64,000 nt of DNA, from NCBI GenBank assembly GCA_036362985.1, contig JAYGXS010000005.1, forward strand, positions 54,946,803-55,010,802, written 5' to 3'. The stretch's first letter is position 1; the number at the start of each line of letters is the position of its first letter. The notes beneath the pieces were generated by a model. The model did not search any database, was not told the origin of the DNA, and saw only the letters and a program-made list of their open reading frames with translations. The position numbers and the translations under genes are program-made. This stretch comes from Ligula intestinalis (Eukaryota; Platyhelminthes; Cestoda; Diphyllobothriidea; Diphyllobothriidae). Of the stretch, positions 21,213 through 36,200 are shown piece after piece.

Positions 21213-24200
21213 GTAAACGCTGTCATCCAGCCAAACAGGCTTTTTTTCTTTAGGAAGCTCAGCGAGCAGCCAAGCAGGCGGCCAAAGCGGCCACCACGGA
21301 AACCCAAAAAGATCAGCAGCAAAGCGCTGGTGCGAAGGGCTCAGCAGCTCCTGCCGGGCCTCCAAATCAGGCTAAAACGCAGAATGTTTGGCACAATTTC
21401 TCCAATTCCATTTACCTTGCAGGTTTCTTCTAAAGCCGCAAAGAAAAACACGCCTGCAAAACAAAAGGGTCAAAAATCTGGTCAACAGAAACAGCCCTCA
21501 GAGGGTCCCCCTGCTACGGGTGCTTCAACAGGTATGATGTCAACTTTCGACCTCTTAATTTAAAGTATATAGCATTATATAATCAAAAGTAACTAGGAGC
21601 GAGACTTGGCAGATCTGTGCTCCATTTTCCATCCGAATATTGTCCTATCTTGATAGCAGTCCAATCATAGTTTTAAAATTGTTACAAACGTTGGCTATAT
21701 AACGTGTTTTTTGTTTTTATTGTGAATGCCTGTCCACGCCTTGAAGTCTAACAGTTTTCAAGTCCCACCCGAAGTGGATTTTTCTGAACCTTGATCTTCT
21801 TTTCGACTGCGTGCTCCCATCGGTTCTATATTTTCTAGTCACGCTTAGTGGTCCAAACTCCTGAATAATTCTTTGTTTTACGAACAAATTTCGGATACTG
21901 ACTAGGAACTCAATACATTTAACCAAATGTGAAACAACCTTACCGCAAACATCCATGAAGGCGCTAGATTTACGTATCTTGTCCATCACACGCACACTTA
22001 AATTTTCATAGTAACTCGACTTGTCTCCCTGTATTCCATGGCACGCCGGACGAGTTTCTGCCAGTTCGTGTGCTTTCATTCGCTGAGATTCTTGGTTTTG
22101 GTTTTTGACTTGCCGAAAGTTTAACACGAATCTGCTTTTTTGTCCCTGTTGCTGTGCTGAGTCTATGAACGCGCTTATTTTTTAAATCCACTTTGTCCCT
22201 CATTTTCTGGCTAGCATAGAGCTCGCTAGACTGCTTTGTTTTTATCGCTGATTTTGGCCTAAAACCGCATCTTAGATGATGTCAAACTAACTAGATGTTG
22301 TTACTGATGGGTGCCATCACTCTTTGCCAAGTTGACCCAGAGTGTGCGAAACAGCTCTCACTTGAGCAGTTTCCTTTCAAATTGTATACGTATACCTAAA
22401 CGGGATATCCGCAGCAGACGCAGTTAGCTTGTCACGCAATATGCTTTTAACCGGGACGACCGCGTCAACATTCAAAAAGTACTTATTATCGTACGCCGAC
22501 CATGACACAGTTCAGCTTTAGCCTCTGTCCTCGGACTTCACAGTGGGAATAAAAATTTCTCCTTGATACTTTTATCACCCTTCCATGCTTTTTTAGTTGT
22601 ATAACCAACTTATCATCATGATGTATGTGACCAACCTGGATGATGGCGTGTATTGTTCTTCTCCATGTCTGCCTTTCTGTGTCAGTGGACCTTGAGAACT
22701 CAGTAAACTCTTTTGCTCAGCGATGGAGGTCAGATAGCGAAAGCGCCTAACACTGCCCTAATTTTTTGACATACTGTGTCGATTTATGTGTAGCGTCGAC
22801 CGCTTGGGCACCACCGGGTGAGCATCAGCACTATAGTCATAGAGCGAGCGATGATAAACGTGTCCACACCACCTCAGATATTTGGGCAATGTCAAGGCGA
22901 TCGCGGTCAGTCTCCTCCGTCAAGTGTCGGTTATAAGGCTAAAATAATGAAGCACCTGTGCTCACATGCTTACAGCCGAGCATTCCCAACTCTAGAGAAG
23001 GAGTACTGGCTATGCAATATCGACGAGTCCATACTAATAATTTTTAAAATTCTGCCCGCTGTGCCGATGCTGGATGAAGATTTTTATGATTCCCCCCCCC
23101 CGCCGCTTGAGAAGTTTGTTTTAGTGTGTTTCATTTCATTGGAGTACCTTATCCCGGCGGTTCGACAACACTGGATTTCCCAGTGTTAATGGGTCAACCG
23201 ACTGATTTAGCGGCTTCGTTCACCCGCTGCAATACATTCCATAGGTTATCATAGCTTGGCGGCCAGCCAGTATGTAGATGTAAATTTGACATCAGCAAGA
23301 ACCCATAGAAACTCTTCTGGAACCTGTTCAATAGCGTAGTTAAAGAATGTGGGTGAACGAAGGCAAGCCTATTGGACGCCAGACAGAGTATCGAACGATT
23401 GAGGGGCGATGGTTACGGATCACAATTCTAGCATTGGCGGAGGAGTAGCATGTCTTGATCACAGCGATCCCTTTGTGGGCAAGCAATCTAGCTCCATTAT
23501 CCTCTAAAAGAGTTCCAGTAAGTGAACTCAAACGTTACACAGTAAAGCCAACAAGGCCGGGGGCCTTCGGTTGCTAGTGGCCATGGAAGGTTTAAAGAAT
23601 GCTTCACAGGGTGGATATTTGGCCAGTGCATCCACGTCCAGGTGAGCAGTCAGCTTGTTTAGGTTCCGACCTTGAGTCACGCAAGCTTTGAAGCCGTTTA
23701 GGTGTGAGAAGGCGATCAGACTTATGTCGCGGCAGTTCAGGCGCTTCGTTTTATTCTTCTTCGCAAGCCAGATAGAAAAGTGGTCCAGCGTCAGCCATCT
23801 GGTATGCTCTTACGTCTCCGCCTACCCGTCGGCGTATAACAGTCGGGTACAAGTTAAGAGCCGACATGGAAGCATTCACCATCTGCACAAAACAAATGGA
23901 ACGACCTAATGCTACCTGCGCTGTGCGCCCTAACTAGCATCCTTAACCTAAATAACAATGTATTTGTACTTGATCTGATTATCTCCTGTTGTTGGATGAA
24001 TCGGCTTCACGAATTTTACTGATGGCGGCGGCCCATTGGCGGAAATCAGAAGCGAGCTCCTCGCAGATGTCAACTCAGTGCTTGTTCCATTGTCGCAAGC
24101 CATGACTGGTTACTAGGCCCATACGTTCGACGTGCTGAGTCACGTCTTCAGTTGACCGTCATGTCGGTGCGTCTGTTTTGCCCTACGAGAGGGGTTCACG

Positions 24201-27200
24201 ACCAATCTGCAGAGGTCTGTCGATGGCTTGCACAGGACATGGCCAAACCATTGTAATCGGCGATGCTGCATGTATGATGCTTAGACTTGACTGTACATCT
24301 AAACAAATGAAATCAACCTGCAAAATTTATAGACACTTATGAATCGTACGGCGTATTATTTTGGATACCGCCTGGTGCCAGATAATTCTTTCGGCGGTGT
24401 GGGTTCTACGTCCAAAATCCCCTTGGAGGATATCTCCAAACCACTTCTTTGATCTTGGGCATGTTGGATAGTTCTGTGTGATCAATTTATCCCCTTTGGG
24501 AATGCTGTCAGTATTCCGGTGAACTGAGCTACCCCTGCACAATTTTACGTCGGTGTTATGCGACGTATGCGCATTACTTAAAACTGTTACAGTGCAATCG
24601 CGCGCGCACTAAGGGCTTCTATAAAATCCCATTCGAAGAGTTTGTGCATATAAATTTCCTTGAAATGCTACCTCCTTTTTTATCTCACATCGAGTAAACT
24701 GATTCCGGCCCACTGTACAGGACTACTACTGTGAAAATACCCTTGTACTATTTTCTCGATATGTTTTCCCTACCTTGGTTTTTATTGTAATTTACTGCCT
24801 AATGGGTATCCTCTAACAGCTCTGGACGGCCAGGAACCCCCTTCGGCCGTTGCGACAGCAGCCGCAGCAGCTGCGACCAAGTCAAAGACCACGGGTCATG
24901 CGCTGGGTGTTATGCGAATGGACGATCCAGCACACCTAAAGAAGTCGATTAAACAACTGCACAAGAAAAACCTCCAACCTCGACCGCAGGAACCCGTCCG
25001 TGTGAACCTCTTCAGTCACTTGAGCCAACCAGACAAGCGCGTGGATGTCCTCGGTGAACTAAGGTATGCGGTTTACCAAAACTCTTTGCATGTCGTTCTG
25101 TGTGTGGCCTTCGGGGCAATTTATTGCTGTCTATTGGTAGGATTTTACAAGTTTTTGACGGCTGGATTGACTTTCGTAGATGGGTCCGACCGGTTAGAAA
25201 TCCAAAAGAATGGGGCTGAAAGCTAAGGATGGCAATAGGACTAGTCAAAACAAAGCAAATTTTGACAGCCATCAAACAGTAGCAACGAAACAGTTTCCCA
25301 AAATCAGGTCAGAAGTGGGTGTACTCTGAAAGAAACTTAAGAATTCTAAGTTTGAAATAAACATCTTTCTTTCTCTGACAGAAAAACATGCAATACTGTC
25401 GTGACCGAAACACCTTCGTTCCAGTGATAACTTCTTCGTGCAGAATAGTTTAAAGACAGGCTTAGCAAGTACATTCAATAAACATACAACACAGGGGATA
25501 CATTCTGCTTCGTAATGTTATTTGATAAGGCTACGATCGCGCCTGAACTTGCTTGGGAATTACTTTTGACCAGGGGAAACTGCATTGAGCTATCGGGTTG
25601 AACGATCAGAATATTCTCAAGTCACTTCAACCAGATGTCTTTTCTTTGGCTGAATTGGTAGTTGTTTCTTAACACACTGGCGCCGCAAGTGGAATCTATC
25701 GTAACTGTGCTGACCTTCACGCCACTCATTGGAACAAAAGCGTGTCTATTGTTCTCCTCAGATCGAAAGCTCGTACAGAGGTCCAGTATAGTTATCTTTA
25801 TGGTCATCCATCAATTACGTTCGCAGTCTATCAAAAAACCACTTGCAGCCCCGATGTGACGATAACGGTATGCTTACGTTGTTTGGCGGCGGCGGCAGCG
25901 GTGTTCCGACACTGACATTCGCGAAATTGCTGGCCCTCGAACTTGCTCTTATCCTCATAGTGTTGATGGATAAGCCGAATTGTTTGGCGGGTTCGTTCAA
26001 TTGTGTGTCGATTGTCGTGCCCCGACACTAACAGAACGATGTCATCGGCGTATGCGTAGGTCTCCAGCTGCACGCTTGGCATCATTCGATGCAAACTTGA
26101 CGATCGCTCTCGACAATGTCCACCACGAGCTTCAGCAAGCTGAAGGCAGACGCGGTGACTGCGGCTGGATTACAGTGAAAGTTGACTCGCCGGATCTACC
26201 CCAATCTCTCACATCTGTATCCGATGTCAAGACAAGAGTCGAGAACAGCGGAGGTGGATAGGGTGCAGGTGGCTGGCGTGGCCAACAGGGGACTAGAAGA
26301 ACCCGCCTCCACCCCCCCTTGACTCCCAGTGATACCCATCAGCCGATTTACACGCACACACACTGGGTTGATGGTGTGTTTGGTAGTGTGTCAGTTGGCA
26401 GTGCTAAAAAAGAAAACAAGCCGGATGTGAGCGTTGTATAGCAGGCACTGCAAACGCAAATTGCAGCCTCTCACAATGCCGAAGTGTCGGCAACTTTGTG
26501 CCCTGCATGGACTTGTAGGCCTCTCCTCGCCTTTGTAAACAATCTGCCAACTTATCCACTGCGACAGAGACGTGATTACGGCAGTTGTCGTTGCCTTTTA
26601 TAACAATGCTATAGCTGTCGGAATCAAATATGTTCCCCGGCTACTTTACCTCTACTAGTACACGTGAACGTGGCCGAAGAATGTATACGGCCCCCATCAG
26701 CTGGGATGAAGAAAAGAAAATGACTCGGCTAGATAGAACGACCCTAGTGAGATTTAGGACCGGACATTTTCCATAGCTGAATCACATCAGGAGGCGGTGC
26801 AAGCTGACGATTCCACGTGTGCAGCCTGTGGGGAGGAAGAGACCAACGAGCACCTGATGGAATGTGCAGCCGAGATGGTCGCCAGAGTTCAAGAGTTTAG
26901 TGTCAACTAGAGATCTCACCGTCCGAAGACCCTCTGCCACAGTCCGGTATCTGAAGAAGACCCGGAAGTCGTGTTTCTAAGGCCACTTATCTTGCAAGTG
27001 ATCTTGCAACAACAACAACAACTACTACTACTACTGCTACCGCTACCTCATTTTTTATTCAAGACAATTAAAGGCACATCAACCACTAAGCGTTAGCAGT
27101 TCTGAAGTGTTTGGGGCAAAATGCGTCGTCAAGACATGTAGATAGTTCTTTACCTTCACTACCGCATTTGTCGGACTATAAGGCGCACGACAGTGTGCCT

Positions 27201-30200
27201 TATAACCTGGAGCATCTACCGCACAAAATCGCTTCAAAGTCAGTAAGCAGAATTAATTGGTATGCAAGACGCCCAATAGCTACCATGCGTGCACGAGTCA
27301 TGCAAATCAAGGACCCGCTGGAGGTAGGTGAACAGTCTGGCGTCATTCATCAGGTGCCATGTTGCGACTGTTCTTGCCATTATACAGGGCAGACCGGGCG
27401 ATGACTTAGTTCGTGAATAACGGAGCAAAAACGGGCAGTGCGAAAAGGCGACCCACAGTCCCAGATCGCCACCCACACTCTCGAAGAAGGCCACTAATTC
27501 GACTTCTCGAACACACGGATAATGGCACGAGCCAGTAATAAGACGGGACGCGAACTGCTGGAGGCCTGGGTGTCAGATCCTAGCTCCATAAACAGGCATG
27601 TGGATATACCGCCCTGTTATTTCGCCATCCATGCCCGTGACCAGAAACGAAGGTCCAGTTCCTCTACAAGCATGCAGGCTGCCACGTCAAGGTCGGAGAC
27701 ACGATAAAATAGCGTGAGAATGGACTTGGCATGGACAGGGACCAATCAATAATTGCCACCACTCCCCCCTCCCTTACCAACCCCATTTATGCGTAGCTGA
27801 CGTTTGCTGTTCTCATTTACTCTGACGATGTCTTCTCGTGTGGAGCTGAAAGCTCAGAATAAAACTATCGTTCCAAAGATCGCGTCTTCCTCTTCTTTAC
27901 AAAGATATATGTCTCAACGGAACAGACTTGTGATGTTGCTGACGTTTCGGAAAACTTTGTCGGGGCTCTCCATTGTCAAAGCCTGAAGACTGAACAGAAC
28001 ATTTTAAGTGACTGACTGTTTCTTCTGCTTTTCTGTTTCCGTAAGTTGCCCTGCTACTAAATGCTGGTGGAACCAAAATGCTGCATCAAAAACGTACATC
28101 TGCGAAATAGCTTTTGGCATCGCTGCAATTTTGTCACCATGAAGCCATCCTTTTTACGGCTGCACACTCACTAACCCGCGACAACCCAGTGCTCGCTGTG
28201 ACTGTGGTATGATAAGTTCTGGCTGAGTATCTTTCCAAGCATGTGCAAACTAAACTGAGCAAACAATCCTAATGACGATCAGACATGTAGCCTCACCTAG
28301 CCTTTAATTTAGTCAATATTTGCCATTTTGGGAGTGTTAATTTAACTTCCTTTCCTTTTGCTTATTCCATGTCACACGTGTCTCGGAAGCGTTAGCGTTC
28401 CGTTTAGGGCTCGCGACTAGGGCTAAAACGGTAATAGTAGTTTAGATAGTGGACATTATGCACCCATAACCCCAGCATTCTTTCTTACAGGATAGGTGGT
28501 AGTAAGGCTTTTGTGGGTGGGAGAAAAATGATAGACAGTGAATGAAAGTTGTAGAAGTAATTGTATATTGGCAAACGACATTCGCTTCGTGGTTTTAATC
28601 AGTGCAGCATCGGCAAGGCGGTGCATAATTATGCTGGAATATACTTTTATAACTACAATGTGCATTTTAGCTATGAATCCCACTGGTTGTACTTACTACG
28701 TGTACTTGTTACGGCTGCGATCACGACTGGTCAAGCCGTCCTCAATCATGTCCCGTATGGTGCTTCCCCACGCGCGACGATCCATGGCCGCAGACCTGGA
28801 CAGTTGGACCCATTCTCTTCGCCAGCACCGGAGACCGAATACCGAAGGTTCAAGAACCTCTTCTATGTGCTGACGGACTGAGTCGAGCCAGGTTTTTAGT
28901 TGACCCCCTTTTCGACGTTTCCACTAGGCAACGATTTCCAGTCAAGGGCAGTAGCACTGAGCTCTTGAGGTTGGCGACAAAGAACGTGTCCAAAACACCT
29001 CAGCCGTTTTTACTGAATGGCCTGGAATATCCTTGTGATTTTGTCACAGTGAGTGCGGACTGTCTCATGTGAGACGAAGTCGGTGTACTTCACTCGACGG
29101 ATGCTCCCCAGACAGTAGTGGTCGAAGACTTCCAGTTTCTGTTCATCCTCCACGCGCATATCCCAACATTTGCATCCGTATGGGAGAACGGACCGCGTAG
29201 ATGCACGATACAGGCGTATCTTTTTTAAGATAGAAATATCGCGTCGGGTCCACTGGGTCCCACTGGTTCCTGACCTGGCTGTTTATTCAAATGCTCCGTA
29301 TTTATTATGGTTTTTTTACTTTTTTCAATTTACGCACTTTATTCCGCTGCTATATAGCGACCACGGTTAGCAAATCCAGATAAATTTGACAACTTTATAC
29401 TTCTACAAATTTCCTTAACTACCTATTCTATTTCCCTCACTCGCAAAACTCCTATTACCACCGTTGCTGTATGACAGAATGTTAGGGTTACTTGTATATA
29501 AGATCTACTTCTTAAACTACCTTTGCTAAGGGATGAGATTAGCTGTTGAGATTAGGAGTAGACTTAGGATTTAAGGTTAGCTTTAGGGTCAGGCATTATA
29601 TATAAACTCAGTGTTTGGGGTTAGGCTATCCACTTTGTCAACTTCAACATTTTCGTCAGTGTAGGCCATAACGAGAATCGGATTTAACGATATATTCTTC
29701 ACACTTTCCCCATCGCTGGCATTGACGGTCACAGGTTGGGGTTCAATTCTCCGATGCCGGCAGTCTTAACGTTTTCTTGTCCGTTTACAGCCTCCAATTC
29801 CCTGTACTTCAAAGCGCGCGTTAGCTGTGTTACAGTCTGTGATCAATTTAAACAAGCTAATGGTGTAAATTTAATTTTTTAAACTTCTTTTTCCGGAAAA
29901 AACAATCAGTCAATTTTGTTTACCCTACCCATAAACCCCCATTTATTACCATTCTTGTATTAAGGGAGTCCTTGTTTCCCGTTTTATGAGTGGAACCACC
30001 TACCCGATCGTCAACAAAAGAATGGATACACAAATAGTGCATTATATATAGTACTTTCATGCGAAAGTATGTCACCTTTATAGCGGTCAGTGAAGGAAAG
30101 CAGCATTTCACATTTTCATAAGTTTGTGGCAGTGATAATGTTTAGGTGCTCACCTGATTATCTCTGACCTAGTGCCCTCGGGTTTACTAATTCACAAATC

Positions 30201-33200
30201 CAAAGAGAATTGGCCTAGGTGGCTATTAAAACAGGAAAATAGAATTCCATGTTCATCTCTTACTGAACGCTTGCCTGATACAGGTCACTCGGTTGACGTC
30301 CTTCCGAGTACTTGTTTGGACAGGAATAATTAGTACCTTGTGCTGCCTGGAGGCAGCCTTTATACGGCGGTTTAAACCCGACCTATCTAAACAACTGGAG
30401 CATGTGTTGAACCTAACTTTGCCGTGGTAACATTCGGCTCCCTGATTTACACATTTCCCTGCCCAACTTTTTGCCATAAATGCTTTTCCCCACTTTTGCT
30501 TTCCACAGTGTTTTAACTTGCTTAGATTGTGGATTAGCCTCAATGGCCATTTTCTATGGCCTTGCTGTTTGCATTGATTCTTCTGTACGAATTCATTTTT
30601 TTGTATTCTCTCATACGTTATTAATGTTATGAAGTGAGAGGCCACAGCTGAAGAGCACTCGCAAAATCTATGGTTGCATTGACTTCTATCGTCTATGCAA
30701 TTTTAAAAAATAGTGCCAGCGAGCAGGACGCAATGTTATTCCTGTATGTTTTAACATATCATGATCAGGAGACATCTTCATCGGGGCGTACTAACTCTTT
30801 ATCAAAGTATGGTTTGGAATTCTTACGAAATAGTGAACGGGTTTTTTTTTATTAAACGTGCAGTTATTAGTTGGCGGTTTAAAAATGAGAGAACCACTTC
30901 ATTATTTAAAGTCTGAAGTCGATAAAAGAACTCATTTCCGACGAAATGACCGTGAAGAGTGAAATTATGCGTATCCCGCGATTGACCTGTCCGCAGGCAT
31001 CGACAATTCATGATTTGTTCCCACTTTGATTCTCATCCGTCCCTAGAAAGAGGCTCAGTCAAGTCAAGTCAAGTCAAATTCATTCAAGGAAATATAGGCA
31101 AACGCCTTCGAACTCCCTCTTGGTACATAGGATTTAAGAAATGCATCGGCAAAGCCGAACATTCTAAAGAAGTCGTTGACAAAATTTCAAACGACTACTC
31201 GCTTGTTTCAAGTAATAAACTCACACTCAGTTTACACGAGCTAGCAGTGTAACTGAGGAAGAAGAGCAGACAGTGAAAAAACTCCTAAGGCTGGCTCATA
31301 ATTCAAAATGGAATGTCATTTTTGGTTTTTAGGAGAAAAACTGTCGCTCGTGGGGAAGTATGTGAATGATAGGGGCATGATACTTCTGTGAATGTTGACG
31401 GTAGCCATGGTGTCCATGACGAGTAATATCTACACCCGAAGGACCATACGAGAAGGAGACCTCGGAGTCACGAGAACGTCCTGAAGACCGGAGATGCGAC
31501 CATGATACGCCTTTGCTGTGCCAAGAGCCGAGGAAGTCACCACGTCGTCAGCAGTCCGTACATACGAGGAAGGGTGTGACAGGGCCGCGTAGCCTAGGAC
31601 AATAGGTGTGGTAGATGCGTCCTCAGACACGATCGGCGCAGATCGCATAGTGAGTAGAGACGTCATAGCTAATGTCAGAAACTCATTTGGTTAAGTACTA
31701 ATAATAATACTACTTACAAATTACTATTAGTATATATTTATAGCATTTCTAGCATTTCAGTGTTTTGAGTTAGAGCGCTTCAATTTTTAGATTCGGAACA
31801 CTCCAGTGATTGGATTTGGAGTACTTAGTCGCGACGATACTCATTAAATTGGTCTAGGTTTGCCTTAAAAACATCCACGGAAGGGGACATGACAATATCC
31901 ACAGGAAGGACATTCCATGCCTGGATTACCCTCTTAGAGAAAAAGAATTTTCTTGGGTCAAGTCTTGCCCCAGTCACACGTACTTTGAGGGGGTGTCCTC
32001 GCAGCCTAGAGGTGGTGGCCCACTCAAAGAAGTCATTTGTTTGGAGGCAGCATTTCTGACCACGCAACATGCGAAATGCCTGGATTAGGTCCCCACGTAG
32101 CTGCCTGTAATCCAGAGGATTTACCAATCGGGTCTCATAAGGGAGGTTCCGTTGGCCTCGTACTAATTTTGTTGCGTGTCTTTGTACCCTTTCGAGGTTT
32201 TTTTTGTCGTTGGCTGTCCAAGGTCTCCAGGCTTGGATGGCAAATTCCAGTTGAGGTCGCACGAACGTGCCGAATACCTTGCCAAATACAGCTTTGTCAA
32301 ACTTAGCAAAGGCTCGCTTGATTAGATACAAGCTCGACATTGCGGATTTAGCCACTTTCAGGACGTGGAGTGATGGCTTCAGTGAAGGCGTGAACCACAC
32401 CCCCAAGTCTTTCTGAGCCTCTACCTCTGGCAGTGGCGTGTGATTCAGGTAATACACCCTCCGAGGCGTAGTGCTGGTTCTACCAAAGCGCATTAGGTTG
32501 CATTTGGCCACATTGAATGGCATGAGCCAAAGGGTCGACCATTGCTCCAGTCTATGCAAATTTGCCTGGAGGTTCAATTCATCGTCTTGGTTGCGTATGA
32601 CCTTCCAAAGTTTTATGTCATCAGCAAACATTGCGATTTCGCAGTCTAGTACGCTTATGCTGTCATCAATATATATAAGGAAGAGAATAGGGCCAAGAAC
32701 AAATCCCTGTGGAACCCTGCTCTCAACTGCTACGACCAGTCAAGAAGTTTGCTATCCACTGCAAAAGGTTTCCCCTTACCCCTATGCGGCTGAGCTTGTA
32801 TAAGAGACGTTGATGGGGCACCGTGTCAAACGCCTTCTTGAAGTCTATGAAGACTGTATGCACCGTATTCCCTTCATCGATCGCTCGGGTCCATTGTTCT
32901 AGACAATAGAGCAGATTGGTCAAGCAGGACCTTCCCCTGCCATGTGGATACTGGCCTATGATTTTGCTAATTGCTAGCAGTTTTATTGGTCCGTTTCATT
33001 TCAATCGGTATATAAAAACGGCGGCTAATGCTTGACGACCGTGCCCAACACGAGAGTATACAAAAGGGCCGTTTACTTTAGACGTCTTGCGGTCTTGACA
33101 TGCTTTATAAGCTTTGTTGCAGTAGCATCATCCTCCCCTCTTAATATTTCCGTTCTGTCTTTTTTTGTAGTCTGGGTCAGCAAGCCTCCATTCATCCAGC

Positions 33201-36200
33201 TTTTATCTCCCTCGGCATAGACATTGACGAGGGCCGAATCTGGGGCTCTAACCGACGTTGCCTCGAATTTCTGCGAGCTACGGTGGCCCTCATCAATTCT
33301 TACGCGTGGAACGAGCACGCCGGTGATGTGCCTGCCACAGGCAGTCTCTCACGGAATTTTGTGACCGTTTTAGTGCGGCATGTCACCTTTTTAGATCAAT
33401 GTCGCCCCCTGCCCGTCACCGTACGTAACGCTGTCCAATTCCTCAAACAGGTGCTTAATCGCCTGGACTCCGTGACATCGGCTGACGAAGTGAGTTTTAG
33501 GAGTGTTTCTGGGGTTGCCTTTGGTGGACCTCTCCTCCTCCTCCTCCTCCTCCTTTCTGCCTTCGATTGGAGACCTATCGCTCCATGGGTTTTAACTTTC
33601 CTGTATCCGTGCGTTGTAAAATCTCGTGTACTCGATCATCTGATTCATAAAGTGCATTTTTGTAGTATAGCAATAAGTTTACCTCTTCTGCTTGCTTATC
33701 CAATAGCAGTCTATGACACCTGTGATTGCCTGTCCCGGGGGCAGATAGACAAGAGCAATCATGTGAGGGTTTTTGCGCCTAGCTCCTAACCTTAGAGTGA
33801 TCGAAGTTTAGCTGAATCTCCATTGACTGACCCGGAAGACGATGTAGCAAACGTTTATATGATTAACTATTCTTATTTTTTACGTGTTTACTTGTTTGCT
33901 TAGCATTTCATTCCTCCGGTAATCTTGTTCTAGTCTCTTTATTTAGTTTCCTGTTTCTGGGATAACATTTCTAATCTTCCTTCTTCAACGAGGTTCGAGC
34001 CGGTCTGTTGGAGGAAATTGACCTCTTTGTCAGAGACCGTATCCGGTTGGCTGGTAAAGCCATCGCCGCACTTGCTTTGGACTCAATTCGTCCGGGTGAA
34101 TGTGTTTGCACCTATGGTTACTCGAGTCTGGTGGCCAAGGTTCTCGTTCGCGCATGGCAGGGAGAAAACAGCACGGATGAGGTGAATACAACGCGACGCA
34201 ACCATTCCGACTCCACTGCCCGCAATGGTCACCTCTTCTCGGTTCTGGTTGTAGACAGTCGTCCGAGTTTCCATGGACGTGAAATGTTCTTTAAACTGCG
34301 AAAAGCCGGCATACCCTGTGAACTGACGCACATTGCAGCCCTGCCGATGGTAGCCAAAAAGGTAGGCGCACTCCCAGCAAAGTATTGCGACTCCTTGGCT
34401 TGCCTTTTTAAAAACGAGTACGGTATGGCGAGAGTTGCGTGCAAAAATTTCAAAGTTTATAAAAGCTTGTTATTTACTCGCATACTGGCACAAACACATG
34501 TATGAAAAATTAAAAATAATAATAGAAACCTTAAAAATTTTACTTAAAGGAACTGTTAAATTACTAATTGTTTGGTAAAAAATTAAATTTAATAATTCTC
34601 AATTTCCGGAAACATAAAAGTAGCTATAAATTACACCAATAAATTTAGATCATATCTTAAGTTGATTAGATAGCCTTATCGCTTTCTTTATATAAAAGAA
34701 CTTTTCCTTAGTCAAAATACTTTGAACATCTTGCCATTATTTAGTTACAAATTGCTCTTTAAATTCCGCCAAATTTTCGAGCGTTTTCATTTTTGTCTAC
34801 CTTTCGTTCAAAAATGCAGATTACCTCCAAAATTTATATAAAAACCCCTAAAATAAGATATCTTTTGAAAGCATCTACCACAAAAGAGTTTTTGGATATC
34901 ACTTCTTGTGGAGATGGTCATGTGGGCCATATTTAGAAATTCCTTTAAACAGCAAAACTCATTACCGAGCAAAAAGAACACCCGCAAAGAAGTCTGATAT
35001 TGTTATTCCTAAGATTAGTAAAAAAACTTTTCATAGTAGGTTACCTCTTCAAAAAGCACTTTATTTAGTTATACAGTTTATCATTATCTGCATGTTACCT
35101 TTCCTTAAGGTAATGTCAAAATAAAAATTGAGATTTTTGGCAAGTTTGTTTTTTTTTAAAATTTACTTGAAGGTTAATGATACAATTTGGGTGAAAGTGA
35201 AAAAACTCACTGCTTTCTTTATTTGGAACATTTTCCGCCATAGCGCATAATTTCCAGGCTCTGTTCTAAGTTTAAGAATACAAAAAAGAGTCGCCGCATT
35301 TCTTCGAGTTTTAAGTAATGCTTAGGCTGAAATTATAGTGTACAAAAATTATATTTCTACACAAGTTAAATTTAATAAAAATCAGGTTTTGACTTCATCT
35401 TCACGGTAATATGTGGGCAATTTTGGTTACGTCCCAAATATTTGATGCCGTATAACCAAATGCGGTCAACCTTTTTTGTTTCTACATTTTGTGGCAGAAA
35501 AACTCAACAAGTTGGCAGAAAATAATGTTTAACACTGTAACTGTTCCTTGTTACTGAGCATAAGTGGGATTCCTCAACCTCGACTTTACTTGCATTGAGC
35601 AAATTCGGAAATAATTTTCTGGTTTTCGAAGGGATATGTTTTAAACTTTTATTACGAATTTTGGGCTCCGCCCACAGCACAGTGCATATTATTAGGAAAT
35701 TTCTTCGATATCCTTCTGCTCTCGATTTAGCCAAAATTAATACCCATTTCTTTTAGGTGTCGTTAACGATCCTCGGTGCTCACAGTCTACTCAACAACGG
35801 GCATGTGATTGCCAGAGTTGGCACTGCACAGGTAGCAAATATCGTCTCTGCCGTAGCGCACACGCCAGTCCTGGTCTGCGCCGAAACCTACAAGTTCTGG
35901 GAGCGTGCCCAATCGGACGCCTTCGAATTCAACGAGTTGAGCGACCCGGACGACATTTGGCGCGGTCCTCGAGGCATTCAGGCAGAATGGGAGAAGGGCC
36001 TGCCGGGCTACTACTCCCCGTCTGATGCCAACGGGCAGGAGAGTGAGGGCGATTTCCTCCCAGCGAGCCCCCCGCGATTGGCGCGTGATTGGCGCGAAAA
36101 AAAGACGCTCCGGTTGCTCAACCTGGCCTATGATGTTTTACCCCCCGAACTGGTCACTGCGGTTGTGACAGAGTTGGGCATCCTCCCCACCACATCAGTG

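Noticed and set aside
25400..25440. A further copy of the 3' module
   Set aside because: GAAAC and TTCCAGTGATAACTTCTTC are present, but AATAAA and the hairpin are missing; too weak to list as a feature.
30253..30645. 130-codon Lys/Cys-rich minus-strand open frame in an EIF2B4 intron
   Set aside because: No domain recognised and no second copy; not enough to call a gene.
33005..33020. TATATAAAA motif upstream of EIF2B4 exon 5 as an alternative promoter
   Set aside because: The next exon starts in the middle of a conserved domain with a clean splice acceptor and no in-frame start nearby; the motif probably belongs to retroelement sequence.
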